Below are positions 43,624-53,512 of a stretch of DNA of 64,000 nt, piece by piece. Source of the DNA: Bacteroidaceae bacterium (GTDB taxonomy: Bacteria; Bacteroidota; Bacteroidia; Bacteroidales; Bacteroidaceae); NCBI GenBank assembly GCA_017483765.1, contig JAFUVE010000027.1, forward strand, positions 1 through 64,000, written 5' to 3'. The notes below the pieces were generated by a model. The model was given only the letters and a program-made list of their open reading frames with translations, searched no databases and had not been told where the DNA came from. The translations under genes were made by a program, and so were the position numbers. The stretch's first letter is position 1; every line of letters starts with the position of its first letter.

Positions 43624-46600
43624 TCAGTCATCCAGAGAGAACGTGAGTTCGTCGTCATCGTCAGCTTTCTTAGAGGCATCCTTCTTGGATTTCTCGTCTG
43701 ACTCCGGAAGCACTTCGTCAAAGTCTATATCCCTGCGACGGCCCTCGCTCACGCCGATATATTCGGTCTCATCATCGGATTCTGGTTCCGCAACAGTGAC
43801 ATCCAGCTCGTCGTCACCAAAAAGCGATGGCTCCGGATTCTGAGTCTTCAAAGCTGCTGATGATGTGGCAGAAGACTGTGAGGACTGCTCAGCTATCTCG
43901 GTCGTGTCCGTTTCAGCTGTCTCTCCTGACTCTGAAGATACTTCTGACTCAACTGGTGCATCTGGCTCAGAGGATTCTTCTGGTTCTGTGGCCACTTCTG
44001 CTTCATCTGAAGGATTTGAGACTGGGCCTGCCTCTTCGTCTTCCTCAGCATCATCTATGATCTCGATAACGTCGTCATCGTCATCGCGCAAGTCAAAGAC
44101 AGGCTCTGACGGGGTTTCATCCAACGAGGAAGAAGCCTCTGAAGGTTCTGACGGGGCTGCGGGCGTAGCACTCTCTTCGTCGTCTGCCACTGCATCCTCT
44201 GCCTCTGGCTCCTCGTCTTCGTAAGGCGAAGATGCCGGAACTTCGTCTTCAGACTCAAGTGGCAGTTCAGGCTCTTCTGGCTTGGACGCGCTTGAAGAAG
44301 ATGAATAGGACGATGAGGACGACCAGCTGTCGAATATCGGGTTGTAGTCATCATCCTCCGGTGTAGAGGAAGCCGCCCCACCCTGCTCTTCTATAGCCGA
44401 GGATGTGTCAGCGGCAGGACGCTGAGGCGTTTCTGCTGGTTCATCCTCTGGGTGGTATAGCTGATTGTCTTGAGTTTCGGAAGGATTCTGAGGCTCTGCG
44501 TCTTGAGGTGCCTCGTTACTGATTCCGGCGGCTCCAGCCATACTGGCTGCTCCTACTGCCGCTCCGGCCGCACCCATGCCTGCACCCGGTCCTTCGGGAG
44601 GAATGGCACCACCCTGGGCGGCCTGCTGCTCCTGCAGACGGCGCTGCTTCTCCATCACGGCGGCTACGGCTTTCTGACGGATAAACTCGGCATTCTCGTC
44701 ATTGAAGTCAGTACCGTCGCCATCGCCTTCACCGTTCTCATTGCCCAGGTTCTTGTTCAGCTCCATGATTTCGTCGGAACGGGAGCGCCACTGGCGAGGA
44801 CCGAAGATCTTCTCCAGGTCGGCTGGATAAATCACTTCTTTCTCGATAAGCACCTGGGCCAGCTGCTGCAAGCCTCGGGAGTGCTGCATCAGAACGCGCT
44901 TGGCGCGGTTATACTCTCGCTCTATCAGCGACTTCACCTCTTCGTCGATCATCTGAGCTGTGCTCTCGCTGTAGGGCTTGGTGAACGAGTTCTCTGCGAA
45001 GTCATAATAATTGACGTTGGGCATCTTCTCACCCATGCCATAAATCGATATCATGCTGTAGACCATATTGGTCACGCGCTGCAAGTCGTTGCTTGCACCG
45101 GTGCAGATATGGCCGGTGAACAGCTCCTCGGCGGCACGGCCACCGAGCAGACCGCATATCTGGTCGAGCAGCTCCTCCTTCGTGGTTACGGGGCGCTCCT
45201 CAGGCATATACCAGTTGGCACCGAGTGCGTTGCCGCGCGGAACGATGGTCACCTTCACCAATGGATTGGCATGCTGGAGGAACCAGGAGATTGTGGCATG
45301 ACCGGCTTCATGGATGGCGATGGTGCGTTTCTCCGACTCGGTCATCACCTTCGTCTTCTTCTCCAAGCCGCCGAGCACACGGTCTACGGCATCGAGGAAA
45401 CACTGCTTGTCAACCCAGTCCTGCTGACGGCGGGCGGCTATCAGGGCGGCCTCGTTACATACGTTGGCGATGTCGGCGCCCGACAAGCCCGGTGTCTGAC
45501 GGGCAAGCATCTCCACGTCTACCGACTCGTCTATCTTGATAGGTTTCAGATGAACATTGAATATCTGCTGACGCTCCTTCAGGTCGGGCAACTCCACGGT
45601 GATCTGACGGTCGAAACGGCCGGCGCGCAATAAAGCCTTGTCAAGGATGTCGGCACGGTTCGTGGCGGCCATCACTATCACACCAGTGTTGGCACCGAAG
45701 CCGTCCATCTCCGTAAGAAGCTGGTTCAGCGTGCTCTCACGCTCATCGTTCGACTGGATGCTGGACTTGCCACTGCGGGCACGGCCGATGGCATCGATCT
45801 CGTCGATGAACACGATGCTGGGAGCCTTGGACTTGGCCTGGTTGAACAGGTCGCGGACACGGCTTGCACCGACGCCCACAAACATCTCCACAAAGTCCGA
45901 TCCGGACAACGAGAAGAAGGCTACGTTGGCCTCGCCGGCAACGGCCTTGGCCAAGAGGGTCTTACCGGTGCCGGGAGGGCCTACAAGAAGGATTCCCTTC
46001 GGTATCTTACCGCCCAACTCGGTATATTTCTGTGGGTTGCGGAGAAAGTCAACGACTTCCTGCACTTCCTGCTTGGCGCCCTGAAGACCGGCCACATCCT
46101 TGAAGGTGATACGGTCCTGTTCGTTGCCACCGCCTTCGAAGAGCTTGGCTTTCGACTTGCCGAACGAGAAGACGCCGCCACCGCCACCGCCGCCCATACG
46201 GCGCATGATGAACATCCAGAACAGGAAAATCAGCAGGAACGGGAACACAAACTGCATAAAGATGCTCCAAAAGCCGCCGCCGCCGTTCTCATACTTCACC
46301 TCGCCTTCGAACTTACCCTCGGCACGCTTGGCGGCTACATACTCCTCCAGCTTGTCCACAGTGGCGAAGTTGCACACCAGCACGGCTTTCGAACGGGCCT
46401 CCTTAGGAAGGATGGAAGCGGCGGGAACGATGCTGTCGGTCTTGAAGTCGAAATAAAGTTCCTGCTCGGTCTTGTCCACCTTGATGTTTGAGACATAACC
46501 GCTGTCCAGACATTCCTGAAACTTGGAATAAGTCACTTTCATCATCGACTCCTCATTGTTTGTCATGATGAAGAAGAACAGGAATGCCAACAGGGCTACA

Positions 46601-46662
46601 TACACCCAAGTAAGATTGAACTTACTTTTACCATTGGTCGATTTATTATTCTGAAGTGGCAT
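43624..46662 (-). CDS. ftsH: ATP-dependent zinc metalloprotease FtsH with very long acidic C-terminus
   Basis: This 1012-residue protein has two membrane segments (about 19-33 and 137-153), an AAA domain with Walker A GPPGTGKT at 228-235, Walker [10 protein letters not shown] at 285-293 and the SRH region, and the M41 protease domain with HEAGH at 451-455 and D526. The standard enzyme ends near residue 640. Here about 370 further residues follow: a coiled segment (about 655-685), a Gly/Ala-rich stretch, and then a low-complexity region of Ser, Glu, Asp and Pro, including [11 protein letters not shown], to the end. FtsH degrades membrane and short-lived proteins. The gene lies downstream of rsfS. 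The tail is in frame and free of stops over a kilobase, so it is likely translated. Confidence 0.95.
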   Translation of the reverse strand: MPLQNNKSTNGKSKFNLTWVYVALLAFLFFFIMTNNEESMMKVTYSKFQECLDSGYVSNIKVDKTEQELYFDFKTDSIVPAASILPKEARSKAVLVCNFATVDKLEEYVAAKRAEGKFEGEVKYENGGGGFWSIFMQFVFPFLLIFLFWMFIMRRMGGGGGGGVFSFGKSKAKLFEGGGNEQDRITFKDVAGLQGAKQEVQEVVDFLRNPQKYTELGGKIPKGILLVGPPGTGKTLLAKAVAGEANVAFFSLSGSDFVEMFVGVGASRVRDLFNQAKSKAPSIVFIDEIDAIGRARSGKSSIQSNDERESTLNQLLTEMDGFGANTGVIVMAATNRADILDKALLRAGRFDRQITVELPDLKERQQIFNVHLKPIKIDESVDVEMLARQTPGLSGADIANVCNEAALIAARRQQDWVDKQCFLDAVDRVLGGLEKKTKVMTESEKRTIAIHEAGHATISWFLQHANPLVKVTIVPRGNALGANWYMPEERPVTTKEELLDQICGLLGGRAAEELFTGHICTGASNDLQRVTNMVYSMISIYGMGEKMPNVNYYDFAENSFTKPYSESTAQMIDEEVKSLIEREYNRAKRVLMQHSRGLQQLAQVLIEKEVIYPADLEKIFGPRQWRSRSDEIMELNKNLGNENGEGDGDGTDFNDENAEFIRQKAVAAVMEKQRRLQEQQAAQGGAIPPEGPGAGMGAAGAAVGAASMAGAAGISNEAPQDAEPQNPSETQDNQLYHPEDEPAETPQRPAADTSSAIEEQGGAASSTPEDDDYNPIFDSWSSSSSYSSSSSASKPEEPELPLESEDEVPASSPYEDEEPEAEDAVADDEESATPAAPSEPSEASSSLDETPSEPVFDLRDDDDDVIEIIDDAEEDEEAGPVSNPSDEAEVATEPEESSEPDAPVESEVSSESGETAETDTTEIAEQSSQSSATSSAALKTQNPEPSLFGDDELDVTVAEPESDDETEYIGVSEGRRRDIDFDEVLPESDEKSKKDASKKADDDDELTFSLDD

Positions 46663-46723
46663 CTTGATTTGGTCGTTTTCGTTTGGTTATTGGTATGAAT
46701 CTATTTATGACAAATGGGACTTG

Positions 46724-47104
46724 TCAGTCTAAATCAGGTATCTGCTCCACCTGGGCATCCTCCCACAAGTGGTCGATATCGTAGAACTGACGGGTCTCGG
46801 GAAGAAAAATATGAACCACCACGTCGGCATAGTCCATGGCTACCCACAGGCTGTTGCGGAGGCCGTCAACGGCATTGGGCTTCTCGCCTGTGTGTTTCTG
46901 AGCCATTTCGCGGACGGACTCGTATATCGCCGAGATATGACTCGGAGAATTGCCGTCGCAGATCACAAGATACTGACATATCGTGTCGTCTATATCCGTC
47001 AGGTCTGCCACACTGATATGATGTCCTTTCTTCTCCTGAATGCCTTCTACTATACTGGTTACTAATTGGGTTGCGGTCTTTTCTGTTGTGTTCTCGATTT
47101 TCAT
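46724..47104 (-). CDS. rsfS: Ribosome silencing factor RsfS (Iojap/DUF143)
   Basis: This 126-residue protein covers the whole RsfS family: DLTDIDDTICQYLVICDGNS near the start and GLRNSLWVAMDYADVVVHIF in the centre. It binds ribosomal protein uL14 and blocks subunit joining when nutrients are low. It is first in the rsfS-ftsH-cdsA run, with 61 bases to ftsH. A TAACTTTG box at 47244-47251 lies about 140 bases upstream. Confidence 0.95.
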   Translation of the reverse strand: MKIENTTEKTATQLVTSIVEGIQEKKGHHISVADLTDIDDTICQYLVICDGNSPSHISAIYESVREMAQKHTGEKPNAVDGLRNSLWVAMDYADVVVHIFLPETRQFYDIDHLWEDAQVEQIPDLD

Positions 47105-47243
47105 AAATGTTTGTGTAGTAATAAAATAACTTGATTCAATGCTCGGTTACAGGAGAATGTCGGTCTTGCCTGACTTTTGTCGCGTCTTCATAAAAAACGT
47201 AGCAACGTATTTCTCACGATTTCCTGCAAACACAAATAATTCG

Positions 47244-47251
47244 CAAAGTTA
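47244..47251 (-). promoter_or_regulatory. Promoter -7 box for rsfS-ftsH-cdsA
   Basis: TAACTTTG on the minus strand matches the consensus. The -33 position is AT-rich without a clear TTTG. Confidence 0.45.
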
Positions 47252-47363
47252 GCAAAAAAAGATAAAACTATAAAAAGTAAATTAAAAAATAAAAGATGTA
47301 TAAAGTTTTTTTAACAATAAAAAAAAACTTCAAACATCACATTTGACATTTGAAGTTTCGTTG

Positions 47364-47435
47364 TTGGGATACAAGGACTCGAACCTTGAATAACAGGACC
47401 AGAATCTGTTGTGTTGCCAATTACACCATATCCCA
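47364..47435 (-). tRNA. tRNA-Gln (anticodon CTG)
   Basis: The minus strand folds as a 72-base cloverleaf: acceptor TGGGATA/TATCCCA with discriminator A, D arm with AATTGGCA, anticodon loop TTCTGGT with anticodon CTG, and T arm GGTTCGAGTCC. The innermost anticodon-stem pair is an A-C mismatch (ACAGA with CCTGT). The CCA end is not encoded. A TAACTTTG box lies 27 bases upstream. Confidence 0.95.
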
Positions 47436-47461
47436 AATTGGCTTTTTCTGAAAAGCGAGTG

Positions 47462-47469
47462 CAAAGTTA
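47462..47469 (-). promoter_or_regulatory. Promoter -7 box for tRNA-Gln
   Basis: TAACTTTG on the minus strand lies 27 bases upstream of the tRNA 5' end. Confidence 0.45.
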
Positions 47470-47524
47470 GAGCTTTATTTTCAAACTTCCAAAAAAAAAT
47501 GAGACTTTTTTCAAAAAAAATCAT

Positions 47525-47532
47525 TAATTTTG
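47525..47532 (+). promoter_or_regulatory. Promoter -7 box for surE
   Basis: TAATTTTG matches the consensus and overlaps a possible TTG start at 47530. This argues that translation begins at the ATG 47566 instead. Confidence 0.5.
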
Positions 47533-47565
47533 CAGAAAATTCAAAAAAAATCAACAAAACCACGA

Positions 47566-48369
47566 ATGAAAGAAGCAAAAAAGCCATTAATCCTGCTGTC
47601 AAACGACGACGGATTTGACGCGACAGGAATCGGGGCGCTCATTAAAATATTAAGACCGATAGGCGACATCATTGTCGTCGCGCCTGAAGGAGGACGTTCC
47701 GGAAGCTCTTTGTCAATCACGGGGACTGTACCCGTCAAATATAATAAGGAATATGAGGAGGAAGGAGGAAAGGAGGGAAGCGACTTTGGAAGTCTGACGG
47801 TCTACAGCTGCAGCGGAACTCCCTGCGACTGCGTCAAGATGGCGCTCGAGTTCCTCATGCCCAGAAGGCCGGACATCGTCATCGGTGGCATCAACCACGG
47901 CGACAACGCGGCGACGAACGCACACTACTCCGGCACGATCGGCATCGCCATCGAAGGTACGCTCAAAAGTATTCCGTCGGTTGGATTCTCCAGCTGCGCG
48001 TTCAGCAACGAGGAGGATTTCCTCAGACTGGACAAGCACATCTGCCACATCGTCAAGAACGTGCTCAAGAACGGACTACCGGAAAAGGTATTCCTCAACG
48101 TCAACTTCCCAGACCACTTTCCTTTCAAGGGAACACGAATCTGCAGAATGGGAATGGGTGACTGGGTCGACGAGTGGATCGAGAGAGACCATCCGAGAGG
48201 GGGTAAGTATTTCTGGATTGCGGGCAGCTTCAAAAGTTTCGACGGCCACGACGAAACAACGGACATATGGGCTCTCAACAACGGATTCGTCGCCATCACA
48301 CCTATCACGCTGGACTTCACGGCATACGAGTCATTCCAGTTCCTGAAGGACAACGGATTCGAGGGATAG
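47566..48369 (+). CDS. surE: 5'/3'-nucleotidase SurE
   Basis: This 267-residue protein starts MKEAKKPLILLSNDDGFDAT, with the metal-binding Asp14-Asp15 and the later GINHGDNAA and SGTIGIA segments that define SurE. The family dephosphorylates nucleoside monophosphates in a metal-dependent way. A longer frame from TTG 47530 was rejected because it overlaps the promoter box. It converges with the flippase-like gene, with only 12 bases between stop codons. Confidence 0.94.
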   Translation: MKEAKKPLILLSNDDGFDATGIGALIKILRPIGDIIVVAPEGGRSGSSLSITGTVPVKYNKEYEEEGGKEGSDFGSLTVYSCSGTPCDCVKMALEFLMPRRPDIVIGGINHGDNAATNAHYSGTIGIAIEGTLKSIPSVGFSSCAFSNEEDFLRLDKHICHIVKNVLKNGLPEKVFLNVNFPDHFPFKGTRICRMGMGDWVDEWIERDHPRGGKYFWIAGSFKSFDGHDETTDIWALNNGFVAITPITLDFTAYESFQFLKDNGFEG

Positions 48370-48381
48370 ACTGAGGGATTG

Positions 48382-49383
48382 CTAAACCTCTGGTTGAGAC
48401 TTGGCGGGCTTGCGAAGCGACAGGCACACAAGGGAAAAGACACCAAGAAGGGGTATTAAAGCGGTCTGCAACGTATGGACAATCAGGACAAACGTCTCGG
48501 CGTTCACTGAGGCAACGCCATACAACACAAAGATTGTCTTTACAGCAAAATGCCAAGGACCCATGCCGTTAGGGGTTGGCACTATCACGGCGATACTGCC
48601 CACTACGAAGGCCACCAATGCGGTCATCAAGCCAAGGTCCTTCGTAAAGTCAAAGCAGAAGAACGTGATGTAGAAATGAAGGAAATAGCTCACCCAGATG
48701 CCCAGCGTGTAGGCGATGAAAAGCCATTTGCGCTGGACGGAACCCACCGACCGGATGCCGGCGATGATGTCATCCACAATCTTGCGGAAATGAACTACTG
48801 ACGACAACTTCTTCCAGCCCCAATACAAGAAGAAGCCGGTGATAATCAGGCAGACGGCGGTCACAACATAACCGGTCACCGTGAACTGAGAGAAGAAATG
48901 GCCCAGGTTCGTGCCGGTCTTGCTGAAAAAGCTGGTGAACACACCCAGCTGGGAGATGAACACCAACGCCACGACAACAAGGATCAGAAGACTGTCAATG
49001 ATGCGCTCCGTCACAACCGTGCCCAGCGACTTGGCAAACGACACCTTGTCATAACGGCTCAACACACCGCAACGCGTCACCTCGCCGATACGAGGAATCA
49101 GAAGGCTCGAGGCATACGACAAGAACACGGCATGGACACAGGTGCTTTTGCGAGGATGCTCACCCAGCGGGTCAAGACTCTGTTTCCAACGGAGACCACG
49201 GAACACCTGGGCACTCACGCCAAATACCATCGACAGCAGCATGAATCCCCAATCCATCTCGTGCTGAAGAATCGAATACATGCGGCTGAAGTCATATCCA
49301 CGGTACATCCACCACAGGATTCCTGCGCCTAAAAGCACCGACAGGACCACATTTAAGGTATTTCTTACGCTTTTGTGAGCCAA
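48382..49383 (-). CDS. Flippase-like / lysylphosphatidylglycerol synthase transmembrane-domain protein
   Basis: This 333-residue protein has about eight hydrophobic helices. It has GLRWKQSL after the second helix, FLSYASSLLIPRIGEVTRCG and VPTPNGMGPWHFA, which mark the UPF0104/AglD-like family (the membrane half of MprF-type proteins) without the catalytic synthase domain. Such proteins are suspected to move lipids across the inner membrane. The substrate is unknown. It is divergent from rsmA, with a TAACTTTG box 30 bases before its start. Confidence 0.85.
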   Translation of the reverse strand: MAHKSVRNTLNVVLSVLLGAGILWWMYRGYDFSRMYSILQHEMDWGFMLLSMVFGVSAQVFRGLRWKQSLDPLGEHPRKSTCVHAVFLSYASSLLIPRIGEVTRCGVLSRYDKVSFAKSLGTVVTERIIDSLLILVVVALVFISQLGVFTSFFSKTGTNLGHFFSQFTVTGYVVTAVCLIITGFFLYWGWKKLSSVVHFRKIVDDIIAGIRSVGSVQRKWLFIAYTLGIWVSYFLHFYITFFCFDFTKDLGLMTALVAFVVGSIAVIVPTPNGMGPWHFAVKTIFVLYGVASVNAETFVLIVHTLQTALIPLLGVFSLVCLSLRKPAKSQPEV

Positions 49384-49412
49384 TTTCTTTTCCTTTTGAA
49401 TAATTTTGCGTG

Positions 49413-49420
49413 CAAAGTTA
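49413..49420 (-). promoter_or_regulatory. Promoter -7 box for the flippase-like gene
   Basis: TAACTTTG on the minus strand lies close to the start codon at 49383, implying a very short leader. Confidence 0.45.
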
Positions 49421-49480
49421 GTGTAATTTCATGCTATAAAAAAATAAACGTACACATTTTTTTCTTTTTTTGATAATTTT

Positions 49481-50263
49481 ATGCAAGTCAAACCTAAAAA
49501 ATTCCTCGGACAGCATTTCCTGACGGACTTGGACATCGCCAGCAGAATCGCTGACACGGTCGACGAAGTCAAGGACATACCCGTGCTCGAAGTCGGACCG
49601 GGCATGGGGGTGCTCACTCAGTTCCTCATGAAAAAGAACAGGGAGCTGAAAGTGGTTGAAATAGACAGGGAGTCGGTGGAATTCCTCAATAAAAACTTTA
49701 CTGGGCTACAGGGAAAAATCATTGAGGAGGACTTCCTCAAGATGAACCTCAGCAACACGTTCGAAGGACAGCAGTTTGTGCTCACAGGGAACTACCCTTA
49801 CAACATCTCCAGCCAGATTTTCTTCAAAATGCTGGAATACAAAGAACTCATCCCATGCTGCACGGGAATGATACAGAAAGAGGTGGCGGAAAGAATGGCC
49901 GCGGCCCCCGGAAGCAAAGCATACGGAGTGCTGAGCATACTCATTCAGGCATGGTACGACGTAGAGTATCTGTTCACAGTCGACGAGCATGTGTTCAACC
50001 CGCCCCCAAAAGTCAAAAGCGCGGTCATCAGGCTCAAACGAAACGGGATGCAGAACCTGGGATGCGACGAAAGGTTGTTCAGGCGCATCGTCAAGACCGT
50101 TTTCACCATGAGGAGGAAGATGATGCGAAATGGTATGAAACAGATTGTTGGGGCTGACCACCCCATGCTGGCAGACCCCATTTTCAACAAACGGCCCGAA
50201 CAGCTTTCTATTCAGGATTTTGTGGAGCTGACGAATCGAGTTTCAGACGAACATCCATCATAA
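49481..50263 (+). CDS. rsmA: 16S rRNA dimethyladenosine transferase
   Basis: This 260-residue protein starts MQVKPKKFLGQHFLTDLDIA, typical of RsmA (KsgA). The SAM-binding motif LEVGPGMGVLTQ is at 36-47, and the catalytic motif N104-Y-P-Y is followed by NISSQI. HVFNPPPKVKSAVIRL is the usual C-terminal substrate-recognition segment. It methylates the two adenines at the 3' end of 16S rRNA during small-subunit assembly. Its last 56 bases overlap the convergent small gene at 50208. Confidence 0.95.
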   Translation: MQVKPKKFLGQHFLTDLDIASRIADTVDEVKDIPVLEVGPGMGVLTQFLMKKNRELKVVEIDRESVEFLNKNFTGLQGKIIEEDFLKMNLSNTFEGQQFVLTGNYPYNISSQIFFKMLEYKELIPCCTGMIQKEVAERMAAAPGSKAYGVLSILIQAWYDVEYLFTVDEHVFNPPPKVKSAVIRLKRNGMQNLGCDERLFRRIVKTVFTMRRKMMRNGMKQIVGADHPMLADPIFNKRPEQLSIQDFVELTNRVSDEHPS

Positions 50264-50462
50264 GGCCAATCTGACCGGAAAAGGTCGGATTATTGTATTT
50301 CTCCTTTGCAATATGCTTCACCTGCTCTGAGAATTTCTTCAAGTCTCGGATCAGCACACCGTCGCCTAAGTCCAGCTCACCGCTGGGCTTAAACGTATCT
50401 ATCCATTTCACCAGGTCTTCTGCCTCTTCCTTTGTATAACTGCGTTTGTAGTTTTCGTGCAT
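50208..50462 (-). CDS. Small conserved-looking protein, function unknown
   Basis: This 84-residue soluble protein starts MHENYKRSYTKEEAEDLVKW and contains SGELDLGDGVLIRDLKKFSE. The pattern (E..LV.W.......LDLG.G..I.DL..F) resembles small Bacteroidales DUF6965-type proteins, recalled from memory and not verified. The last 17 codons and stop overlap the end of rsmA on the opposite strand. The C-terminal part after KEKYNNP may therefore be constrained mainly by rsmA. No partner gene is evident. Confidence 0.6.
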   Translation of the reverse strand: MHENYKRSYTKEEAEDLVKWIDTFKPSGELDLGDGVLIRDLKKFSEQVKHIAKEKYNNPTFSGQIGLMMDVRLKLDSSAPQNPE

Positions 50463-50595
50463 TTCTTCTAATTATTTTTCGTGTTTTCTTATTGTTGTTT
50501 TAGTATTCGCTTGTTTTAGTCTCTTTTTGCCTTTATTTTGCCGTTTTAGCCTCTTTTCACCTTTCCTCGTCCTTGCTTTATAGTTGTCTCCTATG

Positions 50596-50612
50596 CCGCA
50601 ACATTGTTGCGG
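50596..50612. other. Stem-loop after lpxB
   Basis: CCGCAAC-ATT-GTTGCGG is a perfect seven-base stem in the gap after lpxB, with no clear U-tract. It may be a terminator or a transcript-end stabiliser. Confidence 0.45.
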
Positions 50613-50649
50613 TCCTCAACCCCATCTACCTCCTCAATCCCTCTCATCC

Positions 50650-51789
50650 TCAATCCGCAGGTCCTTTTCCTTTGTTCAGCAGACCCACCATGGCCTCCGC
50701 AGCACGGCGGGAAGCACCGCTTTCGCCAAGGATGGCGCGCATTCGGGCATAGTCCGACAGCATCGCTTCCCGTTTCGAGCCTCCTGGAAGAATGGCACAC
50801 AACTCACTGTACACGTTTTCCACGGTCATGTCGCAGGCCACCAGCTCCCGGACGGCTTCCTTTCCGCATATCAGGTTCACCAACGACACGTACTCCACTT
50901 TCAGGACCTTCTTCTTCAGCCATTTCATCAGACGACCGGCGGAGATATAGTAACACACCACCTGAGGGACATTCAGCAACGCCGTCTCCAACGTGGCGGT
51001 ACCGCTCGTCACAAGCGCCGCGTCGGACTCAGCCAGCACTTCATAGGTCTGCCCATAACGGACTTCAACGGACATCCCTTCTGGCATATATTTCTTGTAG
51101 GTTTCCAGAGGTATATTAGGTGCTCCCGCGATCACGTACTCATAGCCTTCAACCTGGCTGGCAGCCAACAACATACGGCTCAAGTTCTTACGAATCTCCT
51201 GCACGCGGCTGCCGGCGAGGATGGCTATCTGGCGGCGGGAACTTGTCTCCGGGCGCGGAGAAGGACGGGACGACAGAAATTCCTCTATGGCGTCTACACA
51301 GGGGTTGCCAACATAACGGACCGGGTAATGGTGCTTCTTCTCAAAGTACTCCACCTCAAACGGAAGGATGGAGAACAGCTCGTCAACATAGTTGCGGATG
51401 CTTTTGATGCGGTACTCCTTCCAGGCCCATATCTTCGGAGAGATATAATAGTAGACAGGGATGTCGGTATGGGTCTTCACATATTTTGCTATCGAGAGGT
51501 TGAAGCCCGGATAGTCCACCAGAATCAGAACGTCGGGACGCCAACGGACTATGTCCTCCTTGCAGCACCGCATATTGCGGAGGATGGTTCGGGCATGAAG
51601 AACCACAGGCACAAATCCCATATAGGACATCTCCTTGTAGTGCTTCACCAGCTCGCCACCTTCCGACTGCATCTTCTCGCCACCGTAATAACGGAAAACG
51701 GCAGAAGGGTCTTCTTTTTTCAAGGCGGACATAAGATTCGAGGCATGCAAATCGCCGGATGCCTCGCCAGCTATCAGATAGTATCGCAT
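50650..51789 (-). CDS. lpxB: Lipid-A-disaccharide synthase
   Basis: This 379-residue protein starts MRYYLIAGEASGDLHASNLM, the canonical LpxB N-terminus with the GEASGD motif. Downstream are DYPGFNL, YYISPKIWAWKEYRI and LPFEVEYFEK, and LVTSGTATLETAL in the nucleotide-sugar site. It joins UDP-diacylglucosamine and lipid X to make the lipid A disaccharide. The start was taken at 51789 and not 51837, because a TAATTTTG promoter box (51813-51820) lies inside the longer frame. It is divergent from pepD. Confidence 0.95.
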   Translation of the reverse strand: MRYYLIAGEASGDLHASNLMSALKKEDPSAVFRYYGGEKMQSEGGELVKHYKEMSYMGFVPVVLHARTILRNMRCCKEDIVRWRPDVLILVDYPGFNLSIAKYVKTHTDIPVYYYISPKIWAWKEYRIKSIRNYVDELFSILPFEVEYFEKKHHYPVRYVGNPCVDAIEEFLSSRPSPRPETSSRRQIAILAGSRVQEIRKNLSRMLLAASQVEGYEYVIAGAPNIPLETYKKYMPEGMSVEVRYGQTYEVLAESDAALVTSGTATLETALLNVPQVVCYYISAGRLMKWLKKKVLKVEYVSLVNLICGKEAVRELVACDMTVENVYSELCAILPGGSKREAMLSDYARMRAILGESGASRRAAEAMVGLLNKGKGPAD

Positions 51790-51812
51790 GGGCAGAATCA
51801 GTAAAATACATA

Positions 51813-51820
51813 CAAAATTA
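51813..51820 (-). promoter_or_regulatory. Promoter -7 box for lpxB
   Basis: TAATTTTG on the minus strand lies 24 bases before the ATG at 51789 and decides that start. Confidence 0.5.
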
Positions 51821-51883
51821 GTGTTTTTTATCTTCACTGAGAAAGAAAGAGAAAAATTTTAGCGTACTTTCAGATATTTTTTG

Positions 51884-51891
51884 TAATTTTG
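51884..51891 (+). promoter_or_regulatory. Promoter -7 box for pepD
   Basis: TAATTTTG matches the consensus, 43 bases before the start codon at 51934. Confidence 0.5.
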
Positions 51892-51933
51892 TAGGAAATT
51901 TACAAACAAAAAAAACAAAATAATTTTAATATT

Positions 51934-53394
51934 ATGGAAATATCAGCATTAAATCCACAATTAGTTTGGAAGCATTTCTATGCACTGACCAGAATACCAC
52001 GGCCGTCTGGACATACGGCCGCTGTCGCACAATATCTGGTGGAATTCGGCAAGAAGATCGGTGTCGAGGCGTTCATCGACAACGCAGGTAACGTGGTCAT
52101 GAGAAAACCGGCCACGCCTGGATTCGAAAATCTCGAGACGGCTATCCTGCAGGCTCATATGGACATGGTACCACAGCCGCTCGACGGACCGCATAACTTC
52201 GAGACAGACCCGATCGATACGCACATCGAAGGTGAGTGGGTATACGCCAACGGGACTACCCTCGGAGCGGACGACGGCATGGGGGTTGCTGCTGCAATGG
52301 CAATACTTGAGGACGACAATGTCAAGCACGGACCTCTCGAAGTGCTTATCACGGCCGATGAGGAGACGGGCATGTACGGTGCCAGAGGACTGGAAGCGGG
52401 AACGCTCAAAGGAAAATTCCTCCTCAACCTCGATTCTGAGACCGAAGGGGTCATCACAATCGGATGTGCCGGAGGACAGGACGTCGAAGCGTCTATGGAA
52501 TACGACGAGATGGAGGTCAACCCCACGGGAATGAAGGCTTTCAAAATTGAAATGGACGGAATGAAAGGCGGACACTCTGGACTGGAAATCAACCTCGGAA
52601 GGGCGAACGCAAACAAACTCATGGCCAGACTGCTATCCGTTCTCATCGACGCCGAATGTGCGTGGATCTGCTCTTGGACAGGCGGAACGATGAGAAACGC
52701 CATACCAAGAAGCGGAGAGGCGGTTGTGCTCGTGCCGGAAAAGAAAGAACAGGAATTCAAAAATATCGTCAACGAAAGACTCGGCATATTCAACGAGGAG
52801 TTCAAAGTACAGGAAAACGGAAACATCACCATCAAACTCACGGAGTGTGAGGCACCCAAAAAGGCTATGACCGACGATGTGCAACTCAACCTCGTCAACG
52901 CCATACTTGCAGCTCACGACGGAGTGCTCAGATATATACCCACGATTCCAGACATCGTAGAGACTTCCTCTAACCTTGCCATCGTCAAAGCTGCGGACGG
53001 AAAAATCGAAATCGGTATTCTTGCGCGTAGCTCAAGCGACACAATGAAAGCTTACTTGTGTGAGTCGCTCGCTGCTTGCTTCAGACTGGCAGGTATGGAC
53101 GTTCAGTTCAACGGGGGATACGGTGGATGGCAACCCAACACGGAGTCTCCGCTTGTGGCCAACATGTCCGACGTCTATGAGAAGATGTACGGAAACAAGC
53201 CTGTCGTGGAAGTCTGCCACGCCGGACTCGAATGTGGAATCATCGGCGTCACGTATCCCGACATGGACATGGCTTCGTTCGGACCGACGCTTGAATCGCC
53301 ACACACGCCTAGCGAAAGATGCTTCATCCCTTCTGTAGAGAAATTCTACAACTTCCTCGTGGAGCTCCTCAAGCACATACCTGAGAAAAAATAA
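51934..53394 (+). CDS. pepD: Aminoacyl-histidine dipeptidase (M20C)
   Basis: This 486-residue cytoplasmic protein has M20 metal-site motifs: AHMDMVP with H75, GADDGMGVAAAM, ADEETGMYGA with the catalytic Glu pair, and HAGLECGI near the C-terminus. The length and the inserted dimerisation domain (GMKGGHSGLEINLGRANANK) match Xaa-His dipeptidase PepD. It hydrolyses a broad set of dipeptides such as carnosine. It is monocistronic, with its own promoter box and an inverted repeat after the stop. Confidence 0.94.
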   Translation: MEISALNPQLVWKHFYALTRIPRPSGHTAAVAQYLVEFGKKIGVEAFIDNAGNVVMRKPATPGFENLETAILQAHMDMVPQPLDGPHNFETDPIDTHIEGEWVYANGTTLGADDGMGVAAAMAILEDDNVKHGPLEVLITADEETGMYGARGLEAGTLKGKFLLNLDSETEGVITIGCAGGQDVEASMEYDEMEVNPTGMKAFKIEMDGMKGGHSGLEINLGRANANKLMARLLSVLIDAECAWICSWTGGTMRNAIPRSGEAVVLVPEKKEQEFKNIVNERLGIFNEEFKVQENGNITIKLTECEAPKKAMTDDVQLNLVNAILAAHDGVLRYIPTIPDIVETSSNLAIVKAADGKIEIGILARSSSDTMKAYLCESLAACFRLAGMDVQFNGGYGGWQPNTESPLVANMSDVYEKMYGNKPVVEVCHAGLECGIIGVTYPDMDMASFGPTLESPHTPSERCFIPSVEKFYNFLVELLKHIPEKK

Positions 53395-53402
53395 GATGAA
53401 CA

Positions 53403-53480
53403 GCCAGATAATATAGAAAGTCTAGAACAGATAGAATCCCTAGAACTTCTAGTTCATCTAGAAAAACCAGATTATCTGGC
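53403..53480 (+). terminator. Long inverted repeat after pepD
   Basis: GCCAGATAAT (53403-53412) pairs perfectly with ATTATCTGGC (53471-53480). Inner CTAGAAC/GTTC and TCTAGA phrases can extend the structure. It lacks a U-tract, so it may be a terminator or a transcript-end element. Confidence 0.5.
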
Positions 53481-53512
53481 CTAAACACCAACCCACATAA
53501 AAATCAAGTCCT

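Noticed and set aside
47530-47565. Upstream TTG start for surE
   Set aside because: It overlaps the TAATTTTG promoter box. The ATG at 47566 gives the normal family N-terminus.
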